This document shows, in pieces, positions 34,560 to 48,960 of a stretch of 64,000 nt of DNA. Position 1 is the first letter of the stretch; each line of letters opens with the position of its first letter. The stretch comes from Epiperipatus broadwayi (lineage: Eukaryota; Onychophora; Udeonychophora; Euonychophora; Peripatidae), in NCBI GenBank assembly GCA_028023455.1, contig JAQFVV010006221.1, positions 4,808,011-4,872,010 of the forward strand, in the 5' to 3' direction. The position numbers and the translations under genes were made by a program. A model generated the notes under the pieces. That model saw only the letters and a program-made list of their open reading frames with translations. It made no database searches and was not told where the DNA came from.

Positions 34560-36400
34560 CTAGAAAATGTTAAATTATATCTGTTCTACTTTGTAACCAG
34601 TTTATAAAATACGTAGTTTCAATTTTTAAAAATAAATAAATGTATTTTTTAATTAATTATAACAATTCGAATACATATTAGAAAGTTAATTTTCTTTATT
34701 ATTGGGTGGGTCTCACCAAACTCTTAGTAACTTTGTCCAAAAACTATCCATTTTTGTTTCTCACGAAATGATAAAGTTAATGCAAAGGGGACCATGTGAT
34801 TTCTTTTATACTATTCATATTTTAATTCGTCGTCTGTTATGTTTTAGCTTTGCATTGGTCCTATTATGAAATTCTAATCCACCATAATTAAAAAGTATTT
34901 TCTTTTATTTATGCCTAGTTTTCATAACCACACGTTAATATTCGATCCTGGAATCGATTTCAGTTCTAGCACGTAGTAATTATTTTAAAAGAAGAAAACA
35001 TGAGAAGGAATAAAAAGGAGAAATAAGAATTATCGTTTTATTGGAATACCAAAAATTAATTATGAAGTTCTGTCAGGTCTGTTCATTCAAAGGTTTAAAA
35101 TTAAACTAGATATTTTCACCGATCACTGCAATCCTATTTTATTATACATATACTTCCAGGCTAATATGGTTTGATATTAATGTGTGATTAGATTGGGTAA
35201 TTGCACTTATTTAATATATATTACTCTAGAATACCAAATTACTATTAGAAACATACCCCCCCCCCCCGTTTAAGTATACATTGCCTAGCCTCGTATTCCC
35301 TAAAACTTGATGCCTGGACATAATACTTATATAACATTTAAAGATATAGCATATGAATGATCAGTGAGATTTTAAAATGAAAGAGGGATAAAAATAGAAC
35401 AGAAAACTATGTAAAGAAAAAATTAAGACATGAAGTGAATAAAACTAAACATTACTGGTTAAAAAAAGATGTGTAGACAGAAAAGATTTATTTCATCTAA
35501 TTTATAGTAGAATTCTATTTTCAGTCAATTCTTCCCAATAGAAGCAGTCAATATTGCACCCCTTTAGAATGTATTTGGAGATAATCTTTATAACATAAAT
35601 TGGATATAAAATTTGCATCTCTAAAATACTTTTTTAGAAGCCTATTACTATTCACTTGCTTTATAATTCAATATCATTATATCAAACGATTGATCTTACA
35701 ATCTTGTCATTGGATTTTTTAAGATCTTATGGAGTATTCTTTATTAAAACTTTATCAGGGCCTTTATCTCAATTGAAGATGTGACTGAGAATGGAAGATA
35801 CCATAGAAACTTACAATTCAGCAAGATATTGAAGTTTTTCAAAATGATCACAAGATGTCAAATTTTTAACTTTTTCTATTTTGCTATACTTAGACTGCTA
35901 ATGCTGATAATAGTATACATTTAATATATATCTTTATATAACTTCACAAAAAATAATTTGGTTTTTTTCTTTTAAAATTTGTTTAAATAAAAAAAATCAT
36001 ATCTTTCAATATTTCATACCCTTTCAATTGATCATTTTCAATGATTTATTAACTAAAAAATACATAAAAGAAAATAAAATCTTTCTCCACTTATATATAG
36101 TAAATTTCTCATAATCACTCATTCTATTATAATTATATATTCATATTATAAAATAAATTTTAACAGAACATCAAAAATAAAAAATGTTTATTTTTACTTT
36201 TAAAAAATTCTCAAATTTTTCTGTTTATATCTACAGTGTTCCAAAATTGTATTTTTATTCTTAATATACATTTTCATAATCCCCTTCCCTTTTTTTTTTA
36301 ATTTAATTTTTATAATAGTATAATTAATTAAATAAGCTTAATTATTAATTTAATTTAAATATCTTAAATTGCCAAGGAAAACAAATTAACTCCTACAAAT
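34560..36400. other. AT-rich region, no gene seen
   Basis: A C-run of about 12 occurs near 35258-35270. No coding or repeat match. Confidence 0.4.
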
Positions 36401-36409
36401 ACAATATAT

Positions 36410-37740
36410 CTTCTCAAATATCAACTATTTAAATGAAAATAGAAAAACTCTGAGAAATGACAGAATTATTATAGACATCTTAAAAGAAACGGGTAAAAAA
36501 TATATATAAATTATTGGCAACACTTTGCACTAAATGATAAAAATGTATCAGATAATTGAGATAATATTTAATAAAGGTGAAGCAGAACATATTAGAAATT
36601 ACTGATCTTGCAGTTTTCTGCCAGCTAATAAAAATCTGGTATAAATTTTTATTAAGATCATTGTAACTTGTTAATAGAGAATTTGGATTCAAACACAACC
36701 AAAAATGATAAACTGGATTCAGAAATGGGTTTAACACAATGAATCACAAGTGTTAAGAGGAATTATATAAAAAACTAATGAATATGAATTATCATTATAT
36801 TAAGACTTTAAATATTAATTGTGATAGCTCAAATGTTTACATGCAGTTCATTAGAGGTTTTCAATAATTTCCACATAAACTTTAAATTATGAGTTTGTAG
36901 ATTATGAAAAGGTGTTTGATTCTATAAGTAAAGCTTTGGAACATTATGGATATCAGATTTTGAAAATATTTATCAAAACTGAAGTGGCAGTAATTAAATT
37001 GCATATCACAAAAAATTAATATAGATGAGAATGTATTTAAAGGGGGATTCCCTATTTCTAAAACTTTTTACTGCAGATTTAGAGGAAGTATTTTGTGGAT
37101 TAAAATAGGAAACTAAATGATTAAAATAGATGGATCTTATTTAGTAATCTACATTTTGAAGATATGGTTATTTTTTCGCAAATAATATTTGAGAGCTTCA
37201 GAAAATGTTATAAGAGTTATCAGAGAGATAAAATCTAAAAAAGATTGAAGTGATGTTTAATGGCTTTTCATAAAGAAAAAATATTGAATGTTAATTATAA
37301 ATTAAAAATAGTTCCCAACTACAAATATGTCCAGATTATTAATACTGATGAAATGATGTAGGTGAAATTAATCGTGCAATCAAGCTGGAATAGAATACTT
37401 TTAATGGATAAAACTTAATATTTCAAGAAAATATATCCATGTGCTTGAAAAGTAAATTGATCAATGTATTTTACCGGTATTTACATATGGACTAACAGAA
37501 GAGTAATAAAGAAAGTAACAAGGATCAAAAGTGAAATATATGGATGAGATAAGAAACATTTTAATGATATCATTATAAGAATTAGGAAACTGAAATGGAT
37601 CTGAGTTGAGCATATTACTAGAAAATAAGTAAGTTCTCTAGAGTAATATAGAGAAAATAAACTGGATAAAAAAAACTGGATTAAACTTGGAGATACTTTT
37701 ATCTATTGTGAATTGATGCTTGAAAACAATTATTCATTGA
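36410..37740 (+). mobile_element. Heavily decayed RTE LINE copy (RT region)
   Basis: Follows the order of the 3248-4828 region: ACTCTGAGAAATGACAGAAT with ATAGACATCTTAAAAGA, AATTACTGATCTTGCAG, GTAGATTATGAAAAGGTGTT (motif A, Asp kept: VDYEKVFDS), TTTTGTGGATTAAAATAGG, CTACATTTTGAAGATATGG and a terminal AACTTGGAGATACTTTTATC. An unrelated or rearranged stretch lies near 36810-36885. Minus-strand ORF 36480-36737 is a shadow. Old, inactive copy. Confidence 0.75.
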
Positions 37741-38039
37741 TAATTATATTTCAAAATAAATATACTAATTATCCTTTAGTAAATCAGAAATTACTATATA
37801 TTTTTAACAAAACATACAATCTTAACAAATCTATGACTCTTATTTTGATTATTTATAGTCTCTGCCTTAAGTCTTATGCGATGTTATATTGCTAAGACTA
37901 CTAATATATGGTATGGCTGAAGATCTATCAGCTCCATATAGCTATTTGAGTTGGATAGCTGGGTTTGAAGACATGTAGGTCTGAAATTTTCAACTCAATA
38001 GATAACTTTTAGATAAATGCTGGCTTTGGGTTGGTATTT

Positions 38040-38130
38040 TTAGATCTAGTGTCTGAACCTACCCTGGCACTTCTGAGGAGTGCCAAGGCATGAAACCATG
38101 GTCAGGGGTTTGGGGGGGAGGGGGTTCCTG
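38040..38130. repeat. Small repeat shared with 28034-28068, plus G-rich run
   Basis: GTCTGAACCTACCCTGGCAC, a loop, then GAGGAGTGCC forms a hairpin. The reverse complement recurs at 28034-28068 (GCACTCCTCGGAGAGGTGC, AGGTTCAGAC). G tracts at 38105-38108, 38112-38118 and 38120-38124 follow. Confidence 0.6.
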
Positions 38131-38594
38131 ACATATTTTAAATGCTTTCTCTGGTTAAGCATTTATCACAAAGCTTGTTGAGGAATTGGCAATCCTCATT
38201 GTTTATAACTTACAAGCTTAAGAGAATAGGATCATGTGATCTATGATTCTTATTTTGACTATTATTACCATTTATACAGATTATTCTTTCTTAATTACCA
38301 CTTCAATTTCTTTCAATCATGTATAAGATTTTGTATATTTTTAAAATATTTCATATATATGGTTACAAATTCGGAAAAATATTTTATAATAACTAAGTTT
38401 GAGTGAAAGTCTGAATTTGAATCCCTTATATATTACATTATATGTGCAGGTGTGTGTAAGCCTATACAGTGTATTAAATTAAAATTCATCCATATATTTC
38501 TTGTCTCTATGATAGTTTATACTAACAATGTAATACAACTATCTCGATTATATTTTACACATACTGTTAGGAGCAATTCTTTTTATTTAATTGC

Positions 38595-38720
38595 AGCACC
38601 ATCTATTGTAACTTGAGTAATCAATGGATACCAGATAATAATGCTATTATATTCACTCCATTGCTTTCACATTCTCTCGCCAAACTAGTTTCTAATTTAT
38701 GGAATTTATCGGTCTAAAAT
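38595..38720. repeat. Decayed FB1 left-arm copy
   Basis: GCACCATCTATTG, TTGAGTAATCAATGGAT and AAACTAGTTTCTAATTTATG follow the FB1 order, with many changes. Confidence 0.55.
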
Positions 38721-39660
38721 TTGTAATCATTGGCTTGTTTTATATAACTATAAAATTAATATGACTTGTATTTAAGTTATTAAGGGCTATTTCCAAATTA
38801 TTAGTTTAATAAAAAAAAATATCCATTAAATCCCGGTGCATTAGGTTGAAACTCCTACTGATAAAAGACAAGGCAGAGGTTAATCTGGTAATGTAGATAC
38901 AATAATACTGAATATGGTTACAGTAGCTCTCCCGTTTAGTATTCATTAAATTCTTGAGCTTACGTTAGATAACACACGGTAGATGGAACTGCAGTAAAGT
39001 GAATTGCTCTCAGTAGCATGCATTAAATCTAAGCAGGAAAATAAGGATTGTAAAATACATAAATAGTATCGATGTCAAATCTAATGGCTTGGATTTAAAA
39101 ACTTGATAGTTTTGCTTCATAACTTTGATACAGATCTAAAATATTTGTCAAACCATTAGCATTGCTTGAAAAATGCAAATAACAAAAGTAATCTCATTTA
39201 TTTTGTTTTCTAATTTAGTTCTTAAAGTTGTTTCTGCACAAATAAAAAGTTTTGGCAAAATAGAATCCCTCTTACACTTTAATAAATACTCTTTAAATTT
39301 TGATATCTCAAATTTATAATTCGAAACTTTAATCATAGCAGAAATGCCCTTTTGTAATCAACAAATCCAATTTAAATGGTTCTTTTTAAATTTTTCTTAT
39401 TACTTTAGTGTGATATGTGTTATATTAACTTTTAATTAGCTATTGCTTATTTAAATGATTCGATTCCAAAACACTACGTATGCTAAGCTTCACCAAATTG
39501 CTTTCCATAAATTGAAAAATTCTGATTTTTTTAATATGCACAACCTATTAAAATTTGACATGTTGTTTCTTTTAAAATATATATTTAATATTGTATGATA
39601 TCTAGTAATAATCAATTACATTTAATTAATAGTTAAATTGCATTTAGCTGCCATGATTAA
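38721..39660. other. AT-rich spacer, no gene seen
   Basis: A 62-residue ORF at 39148-39336 (minus) has no recognisable feature. Confidence 0.35.
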
Positions 39661-39663
39661 TAA

Positions 39664-40037
39664 CTTTATACAGTAGGAAAATGACCTTTCTAGTGGATCT
39701 TTCTAGGTAGTTGTCTAGAACAAAAGTCAGAGAGCATTATTAAGTCAATGTGTATATTTTAATGTAAACTGACTTTGAAATGACTTACTAATTTTACAAA
39801 GTAGAGGTGCTTCATTCATTTTTAAAATTAACAAAACTGATAAATGTCATATATGTAATGATAAATATTTTTATACTGAATATGTCAATTGATAATCATG
39901 AAGCACTTTAGCTACTATGCTTTATAAAGTTAATTAGACATTTCAAAATCACACTAACATTATTGTCTAGCTTTTATTCTGAATAACCTATAAAAAGATC
40001 CAAACTATAGTAGAAAGATCATTTTCCTATTATAAAG
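39664..40037. repeat. FB3 foldback element, diverged
   Basis: CTTTATACAGTAGGAAAAT (39664) is mirrored by ATTTTCCTATTATAAAG (ending 40037). Inner pairs include GACCTTTCTA/TAGAAAGATC and GTGCTTCAT/ATGAAGCAC. Arms of about 180 bases with several indels. No ORF. Confidence 0.65.
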
Positions 40038-40049
40038 GGTTGATGAGTG

Positions 40050-43000
40050 TGGGAACTAGAGGCCAGTCCAACTATCAATTAAATATACTTATCACCTGAC
40101 TTTACATATATTCAGTATAAAAATATTAATCTTATATAAATATTAATGTATGCATATTTTTTTGAAAGCTAAACTATTTATAATATAAGATCTATTTTTT
40201 CTAAGTAATATAAAATGATGTTTCATTATTGATATTTTTTTATCTTTTTTAAATAAAAAAGATAAATAATCTGGGTACTGCATTATCCAGAAGAAATGTT
40301 GTGTTTTAAATAAATGTGTTAAGAAAATTGATTAATATTATTTTCGTTTAGTTTAAATAATTAGCTTAATAGAAAAATACTAAAAGTTTATTTTGTTTTT
40401 AATAGACTTTTCTGTTAACAGTTAGTATGAATCCTAAATTAGGTTTGTACTCAGTTTAGGTTCAGACTAACACTGTTAATCTAAAAATCTTATCTTTTCC
40501 TTGATATTTTTTTGGTCTGACTCACTACTTGATGTGTTTGATCTTTAGAACTCTAGTAGAGTGCAACCCATGTTGGAAATATGTATATAATGTGACCTTT
40601 AGCTTTTCCCATAAAGCTGAATGTCAAGTTGTATAGTAACTTAATATTTAAAAAAATATAAATAGCTTAATTTTTATAAGTCACTACTTAATAATCCAAT
40701 ATTTATTTACTTGATTAGCTAATTTATAAGAACTTTTATAATTTTTATAACATTTAAAATAATTTTAATAGCCAATGTATAGTTGTGAAAACCTTAAGCA
40801 GTTCTTTTATAATTTTTAAATGCTGTTTTAGGTATATTATTAACCTAAAATGTTATTGAGTTTAATTTTAAAAATATTAAGTTTAAAACCATCTTAGAAT
40901 TAGAGTCAAACTTTAATGACAAGTTTAAACCTTTAAGACTAGATTACTGATGCTTGAATTATCTGTAAAAAATATCGTTTTAATTGTAGTAAAAATATTT
41001 TAATTAAATATCTCAAGTTTAGTTAATTAAGAAAAAAATAATTTTAAAGCTAAAAATTAAAAGAATAATGTATGTGTGGATGTATGGATAGGAAAACTTG
41101 AATTTCTTCAAAACTTCCTTGTTAAATTTAGTTACTATTAATTGTCTTGATTTTATATATATATAAAGTAATATTCTGGGATCTTATTAAATTAAAAAAA
41201 TTGTTTAAAGGAATATTATAATATTCTGTTTAAAATAATGTAATTTTTATTATATAATATTTTATTTTTCATTTATTGTATTACATTTGGTTTTCTAAAT
41301 AATTTGTTTTTAAAAAAATGTTTATTTAAAAAAATGTAATAATTAATTACTGTCTAGACATTATTTTCCAGAAAGCTCTGGGAATATGCAAATTAATTTA
41401 TTTTTAGAAATTTTTCCTATGATTCTAATAGGTCTGTGAATTCTAATCAATGCATGTCAATTGGGAATAATTGAAATGTCAATTTCAGACATCAAAAATT
41501 GATTACATGACATAAATAGAGCTGAGGGATATATTTACACACTCGCTTACTTGGACACACTCGCTCACTTCTTCACTTGCTTGCTGATTTTTAACTTGTT
41601 TAATTTAAGTTTTAATTGTTTTTAAATAATTTTTATTTTTTTTTTAAAGTTAAAAAAAATGACTTGCTAAATTAACCTCATCCAGGTTCAATGTTTAAAT
41701 TGATAAACTTCCAGTGCTTGATATTTCATTACAAGAAATACATTATGGAAAAGTCAACAGAATATTCAACAGTAATTAAATCATTTTTTTAGTTACATGC
41801 TTCAGTGGATTTCAGAATAAAGTATCATTATCATTCTTGTTATGTAAGAACTTTCATTGATTCTATTATTCATGTTATATGTAAATGATATTACGAGTTA
41901 TATGCTAGTAGCATTAAAAGTGCGAAAGACTTTAAACTATTAATTATTCTTAAATATTTATTTGGTTTTTTTTCTTAAAATTCTCATATCAAAAGATTTA
42001 CTTTGGAGTTGTTTCATTTTTAAATAAGACTTAATTCCAAATGGTAAAACCTGCATCATAATAGATATTTTATAAATGCCTTATCTGAAGTTATATATGT
42101 TTCAACAAGAAAATGTTTATCTATTTTAACTTATATTATTGGGACACTTATTCATATTTTTAAAATATACATTAGGAAGGATTTACTTAAATTACATAAT
42201 ACTCATTGTTATTATGAAACATTTATTTAAAAGAATAACATTCATTTATGAAAAAGACAAATTATTTTAAAACTTATTATCTTTGAAATAACATTATTAC
42301 TATTAGCAACAGTGAAAAAATATGCTTGCTAAATATGGTTATTATATTTACTCCAAAATTAAAGCGTGGAAATATACTTTCCTCACTTATTGAAATTAAG
42401 CTTATTAGCTTATACCATTTTACGGAAACTTGTTATATTATGTATTTTCAAATATAATATTCCTGAAATATCAATGGAAAATTTATTTTTGAAATTATTA
42501 TTCCAAAATTTATTGATTTTTTTTCAATGGCTGGAATAAATTATCTTGCATATCATTAATTAAAATGTGAAGACTTCTGAATTATTCTTATCAAAGTTTA
42601 TTACGAACTTATTCTGCATTACGAAATGTCTGCTTTCTTTGTATTATTAGAAGTCTGCTCTATTATAAAGTGTGATTTTAAAAAAAATTGCTCATAGTAC
42701 TTATCAATAGAAGTGCTTTTGAAAGATATAAACAGTTATATATTATATTAAATATGCATCATTATTTATGCTCTTATTCCTGAAATGTTTCATTCACTTA
42801 AATGGGCATATGTATTTATGCTAACATATCTAAATATTTTTGCTTAGTTTATTTTGTATAAAATATTGTATGAAAGTTAACTATGCTTTGTTACAAGCTA
42901 GAAATCTACAATATCTTCAGAAATTTATTTTCATGGTAGGAACCCAGATAGACTTTTTATTTTTGATAAGAGTATAATGTTAAGTTTAAGTATTCATATT

Positions 43001-44520
43001 GTAAAATACTATTATTATTTTATGCATTTTTATTTGGTATGATTTTTATAACTCACTTATGAAGTATACTATCAAATTCTCAGAATATTTAGTTTGATAA
43101 TGCTATATTTAAATATTTGTCCCTATCATGAAGTTATTTTGAATGTATATGCAAATGCTAAGAGGTAGAAACTTGCATATTTCTATTGTTTATTTTATGC
43201 CATACTTTTTTTATTAAGCTATGTTTAGTACAAATTATTGATTTATTGGTTTTACATATCAGTCAGTTGTTGCTGTATTAAGAGATTGTGGCTTAGACTC
43301 TAATGTTATCTTCCTTGTGAATTATATGTTTTTTTATCCAGTGGGTAAATCCTTATTATTATTGATCTTCATCGTCTGTTCTCATTACTTGTATGACTAG
43401 TGATAAAATCCTAGCTCATTTAATTCCCTCAAATGTAGGTGCTTTACCCTTGAGTTTATGCCATTAATTATGTTGCCTTATCATCTCTAATGTGGATTTT
43501 ATTTGTCATGTAAAACCACGGGTAGTGTACAGCCAGACTTTATCCTGGTAATTGATATTTTTTGTAGGTATCGAGTAATGTCACTCATACCTATAGTTGC
43601 CTCTTAGTACATCTGAGTATAGGTTTGCTGATGTGTAGGTCTTATTGCTGTGTCTTGCCAGCACTTCAAGATGTATTTTAATCTGATATTTAAACATTTT
43701 TAAATTGCATGTGGCTTCAATAAAGAATATACATATTTTTCAGCAATGATGGATTGGTAAGTTTATAGTTTACAAAAGGTATTAAATACATTCATTGGGA
43801 ACATTATAATAGCAATTGTTCTGTAAAAGTAAGAACATATTCAAATATCAATATCATAGATTTCATTAACCATCCATATTTATTTTTTTATTGTAAAACT
43901 ATAAATTACAAATTTCTCTCCATCTTAATTTTTTTGCTTAATATATTTGAAGAAATTCTTCTTGATAATATTGTAAATTAGTAAAGTTGTTGGTTAAACG
44001 TTTTAATGTCAAAATAAATATTATTTTTATTGTTAATTTATCTCTTGCCTATTTATCATCCACATACTTTCAGAAATCTGAATATTATAAAATTTATCAC
44101 ACAATTGTCTATACTTGTCAAGCATTGATAGTATATTAATATTAAGAATTTGACATGAGAGTCACTTTATTAAAATTGCCATCTCCGATGTTAAGAAAAC
44201 ATCCAAGAGATAATTTTATTTATTAAAATAATCATAATTATTTATTCATTATTGGAGATCATTTTAGTCAATTTTATTTGTAACAGATTTTTGTGCTTGT
44301 TTTTGAAATCACTTTATTCTATTTAGATTTTGTTTATCCATCATAAATTCAAGTGATGGAATTGTTTGGTTTGAATTTAATAGTGTGATATTTTGAGTGG
44401 CCATAAATTCCCTTATCCACTCATTATGTCTGAATGCTATCCTAGTATATTATTTTATTAAAATTAAGTTTTTTATGTTTATTTTTAAATAATTGGAATT
44501 TAGGGAGACATTATCCTAAG
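40050..44520. other. AT-rich region, almost featureless
   Basis: A small imperfect palindrome lies at about 40416-40482 (TAACAGTTAGTATGAA against TTCAGACTAACACTGTTA). A TATA-like ATAAATAGAGC at 41512 precedes a short duplication of ACACACTCGC / ACACTCGCTCACTT at 41539-41573. No coding exon recognised; the composition near 43260-43690 is slightly less AT-rich without a recognisable product. Confidence 0.4.
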
Positions 44521-44527
44521 GGTAAGA

Positions 44528-44658
44528 GTATGTCTCATTTCATCTCATGATTACCATTTCTTATGCTTGCTCATAACTGTTATTAAAACAGGCAAAACTC
44601 TCCATACAGTAGCACCACTCAGTGCAAGGCAGAGTAATCAATGGATGTATGTCTCATT
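44528..44658. repeat. Truncated FB1 copy with 12 bp flanking duplication
   Basis: FB1 outer end (CCATTTCTTATGCTTGCTCA, AACAGGCAAAACTCTCCATA, GAGTAATCAATGGAT) is cut off inside the left arm and flanked by GTATGTCTCATT at 44528-44539 and 44647-44658. Truncation plus a 12 bp duplication suggests retroposition. Confidence 0.7.
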
Positions 44659-44659
44659 G

Positions 44660-47600
44660 CTTTCTTTGCTTAATAGTTTTCAAGAATCAAGACTAAAATT
44701 TATAATTATTAGATTATTAATTATATGAACCCTGAGATATTCATTTTACATACAAAATTGTTAGTGAAAATTATTTTTACCTAAGAACAAAAATTATTTT
44801 AAAGAAGTTAATATGGCAGATATAAGAATATCTGTTTTTATTTCATAAAATAATTTGATAGTAAATCTGATCATGACAACAGGATGTTTATTATGGTTGT
44901 AAGAAGTGTTGTAAGTGGAGAATTTTAAAGTAAATCAAACCTTCCATATCTGTTCCTCTTAAATTTACTCATATTGAATTTCTCTTAATAGTGCTTAATT
45001 ATTTTTCTTTACCCTTACTATTGCTATTGTAGCATATGCCATTATTCACTAACTAATTTGAGCTTAGCCTATAATGTTATCATTTAACCAACATTATTAT
45101 TTAGCCAGTATTGTTATTATTTTGGTGGCTTTCATTAGATTGTTAGTCTCATTTGTTGCCCCCTTTTAGGTGTTTATATACTTGTCTTGCACATGTTGGC
45201 ATTTAGTTAGTGAAAGATTCCAATCATTCGTTCTGATTTTTGCATTGATTTTATTTATCTTCACTTATGGTTGTAATAATTATGTGGAAATTAGTTATAC
45301 AATCTAGAAGAAATACTAGAAAGACATTCTCAAGTAAACCTTATCTGTCTGATAGTTTTCTTCCATATCACAAAGAAGCAATGGTAATATATCACCAGAC
45401 CATGATGTTCTGAATTATGGCTAATGGTGAATAATAACTATTGTACAAGTGAGCTATGGTTGAGATCATATGAAAAGATTTTAAGTTAATAGGACTTTGG
45501 AATAGCCCACAATTTTATGATAAAGATTAAGAATATAGTATTGGTCGTTTTATAACGTAAGTTCTTGATCCAATATCCATTTATATTATTGGGGAATTCT
45601 GAAATGAGTTTCAGGCTAAGATGAGTGAACATATAACCTTGACATTTGTCCTGAGCCACACAAATATATATTTATAGATTCCAATAAATCCTCCCATTGT
45701 ATTCAATGTCAAAATGTATGTTTGATAATGACAAGAATAACATGAGACCATGGAAGAAGCTTGTAAATAAAATTAAAAAAAGATTAGATAAGGATTAATT
45801 TCTTTCAGGTCTAACAATTAGAGAGTCATAGAGCTCATATTTATTTGAAAATTTGATAAAAATTTATATCTTTTTAATCATTTGGAACCAAACAGAAAGA
45901 GCTCTTAATTAGTGACACCATTCAAATGAAAACTTAAAAAAATTGAAATAATGAGATTTTTTTTCTTTTCTGTCCTTTAAAGAATTATATTGAACAACAG
46001 TTAAATAAAAAACACCAACAGTTAAGTAATCACTATTACTACTGCATTTTTCTTTAAAAAATGAAAACAATAATTAACGGTTTATTGCTTGTAGTTCTTA
46101 CGTTCAAACTTCAGATATAATAGTCGGAGCCATCATCGATGGATTTGTGCTCCAGTGTGCTGCTCTGACACTGCATTTAACCATGCCAATTATTCCTACT
46201 ATACGATATTGTCTAGTTCTTTATTTGCTTCTTTTAAATTGATTCCACCATTTCCTGCAGATTTTTGGTTCTTCATATTTAACTGCATTCTTCAGATGAA
46301 ATTGTAAGCATTGCATTCTTAATATATATTTAACTTAACCTCTTTTATTTTTCTATTATTTTTGATGAATTGTTTGTAATTCTAAAACATTTCTATGTTA
46401 AATATTTTGTTGTTAGTGCGGTTTACTTTTTACACATACACAAAATATGCAAGTAAAAATAACATATTTTCTAAATTTAAAAACATTTACTAATCTTCAT
46501 ATTTCAAATAAATATTAATTTGAAATTGATGTATCAATCATAGCATATACTGTTTCAAATGTGTCATGAAAGATTTTGCATTCTCTCACTACACATTAAT
46601 ACATCTTGATGCATTTTCTATAACATAGATTACTCATAACACTCATACATATATATATATACGCAAAATATACATGTTTTTTATCATATTATCTATGTTT
46701 AAAAATAAAAAATCTTACTGGCAACATAAATCACGACTTTACACAATAAAAACATTAACATATAGTAAAATAAAGCTATACTCGTATCATTTTATATAAT
46801 TAAGTAAAAAATAATCTGTATAATTTTTTTTTAAAAATTACACTTTATAATCAAGAAATTGGTTACTATATTATGTGTGATTTCTCTAGAGCTATATTTT
46901 GTTTACAAAACTCTGGTTATATATTGAATGATCTTTTATATTTGGTTAGTCAATGATCATTTTTGGTAGCAAAAAAATAATTATAAAGTTTTATACTGAA
47001 AAACAACACAATATTTACCTTTATTGCAATCTTATAGTTAACAAATCTTTATTGTCTCCTCTTCAATAAAGTTATTTCCATGATTTCAGAATCAGCTTTT
47101 GATTTTTCTAAAATATAACTATTAATATTTTTTTCTTAAATATCCCACTGTTTTTACAACTACTTTCTTAAATTTTTCTTTTTTGAAATCATTCAAGTTC
47201 ATAGATGTATGTATAAATTTAGGTAGATTTTCTTGACGCATTTTTTTAAAGTAAGTAATGCTCATATTTAACTATTAACCTTTTAGATGTAAAATATATC
47301 AACTTGTCTTCTCTCTTATTCCTCTTACTTTGTTCGATATTTAGCATAATTTAAATTTAAGAGACCCCCCTCCCATTGATTATTTTGCAAAATTCCACAA
47401 CTTACCAATAATTTTACTTATCTTTTTTTTTTTTATTATCACAAATTTGATTAGAAAGAACTCTGAAATAAATTATACCTTTGGATAGTTTTTCATCATC
47501 AACTTTTTCCTCTTTTCTGCTTTTACCCATCTACCCAACAACAAAAAAATTATGTATCTATCCACATGTACAAAATAAATTGAAAAATATGTCATTTTAG

Positions 47601-48655
47601 CATTATGCTCTTGACATCATGCAGCATAGAAAAGGAAATATCTTTATATAACTTTAATAGCAAGATGACTATGAGAAAAAATATTAGGTCTATACGAGTT
47701 GCAAGATCATACATATTCTTAATACCCAATGAGATGAAGCATCAGTTTCCAAAACTGCTGTCTTATTTAATGATTCAAGATAGTCTTCACTATAAGTGGG
47801 AAAATAATCATTCTAGAAGATAACTAAAAAGAAACTATATCAAGACGTAATACTCTGCAGAACATTTAAGATAAATTGACACCATATCAAATAATTATTG
47901 ATTTCTAATGTGAATGATATATGAAAGCCACAACATTATAAGCATAGCTTGACAATGGATGACCCTGGTAGCAAATGTTATGATTGGATAGATCATTGTT
48001 TATTCTGCTTTTTAAACTAGTGAAAAATTATGTTTAATAGATTGCTTAAAAAAGTTTATCAATTCGAATGATTTCTGTCCATTGAACAAAGTGAATAATT
48101 ATAATTTAGATAGATGTATCATAATAATTTCTTCGTACAATCATTATTCTATATTGTCCCCATCACATCATAAACTAGTCAATATTTTAGAAAAACAGGT
48201 TCATCCCATATAGCAAACATTATTTGCAATATACATGGTCATCTTTCTGAAAGACAGTGTGAAAGATCAATATTGTTTATTGATATCTCGAAGAACTTGA
48301 GATTTTTTCTTCCTGAAGAATCGCTTAATATTTCTTTATACACTATTCAAATATTATATATTTCAACTTCAAGCATTTTTGATGCAAATAATTGCCTTGT
48401 ACCACATTAACAGAAATATCAATCCTGTAAAAACTTTTTTTAAAAAAGTTGAAAATATTCTAGAGCATCAAAAAAAAAGTTTTTATTTACAGAATTTGCT
48501 CTACTACTTTCAGTAGACAAATTTAGATGTTTTATCCATTCCACAAACAATTGATATGGATCTTGTTTTCTTCAACTTTGCCATAAGTCTGTGTTTTATT
48601 GAATTATAGCATATATAACTGATTTAACCCGCTGAATAAGCTGTCAGTAGTAACA
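44660..48655. other. AT-rich region, no gene seen
   Basis: The ORF at 47605-47823 has no recognisable domain. Patches near 46085-46270 are less AT-rich but give no product. Confidence 0.4.
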
Positions 48656-48659
48656 AAAA

Positions 48660-48960
48660 CAAATTAATCTAGGCCTAGTACTTTCGAGGTTTTCCCTCAT
48701 ATTCATGGCCAAAATAGGTTATAAACCATTGGTGTAATGTTGCTAAATAATAATGTATGCATATGCAAATTAATTTGTCCATTTTCTTGAAATAGCAAAA
48801 CACGTGTCACGTCTATTGATGGCATTGTTATCATTGATAATAAAATACACCCCCTTGATCTTTCTTTGACAATCGTTGGCTTAAGAGCACACTATCTTGG
48901 GGTTGCAGGATTCGAACACATGACCGGCCTGCTCCTCATGTTCGAAAAATATTGAGAAGT
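48660..48960 (-). mobile_element. Penelope-like fragment PLE-D, copy 2
   Basis: Minus-strand coding remnant AINRRDTCFAISRKWTN then stop (about 48830-48780) matches the C-termini at 11760 and 58860. Downstream is the conserved hairpin at 48671-48710. Upstream on the minus strand, TGTTCGAATCCTGCAACC near 48900 is a box-B-like tRNA word. Confidence 0.6.
48671..48710 (-). ncRNA. Conserved hairpin module of PLE-D, copy 2
   Basis: Sense order: outer GGCC, spacer ATGAATAT, stem GAGG, loop GAAAA, stem CCTC, then GAAAGTACTA, outer GGCC. Both stems pair with different bases from copy 1, while TGAxxAT and GAAAGTACT are unchanged. Confidence 0.55.

Noticed and set aside
48880-48945. tRNA gene suggested by a box-B-like word
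   Set aside because: No cloverleaf; lies next to PLE-D remnants.
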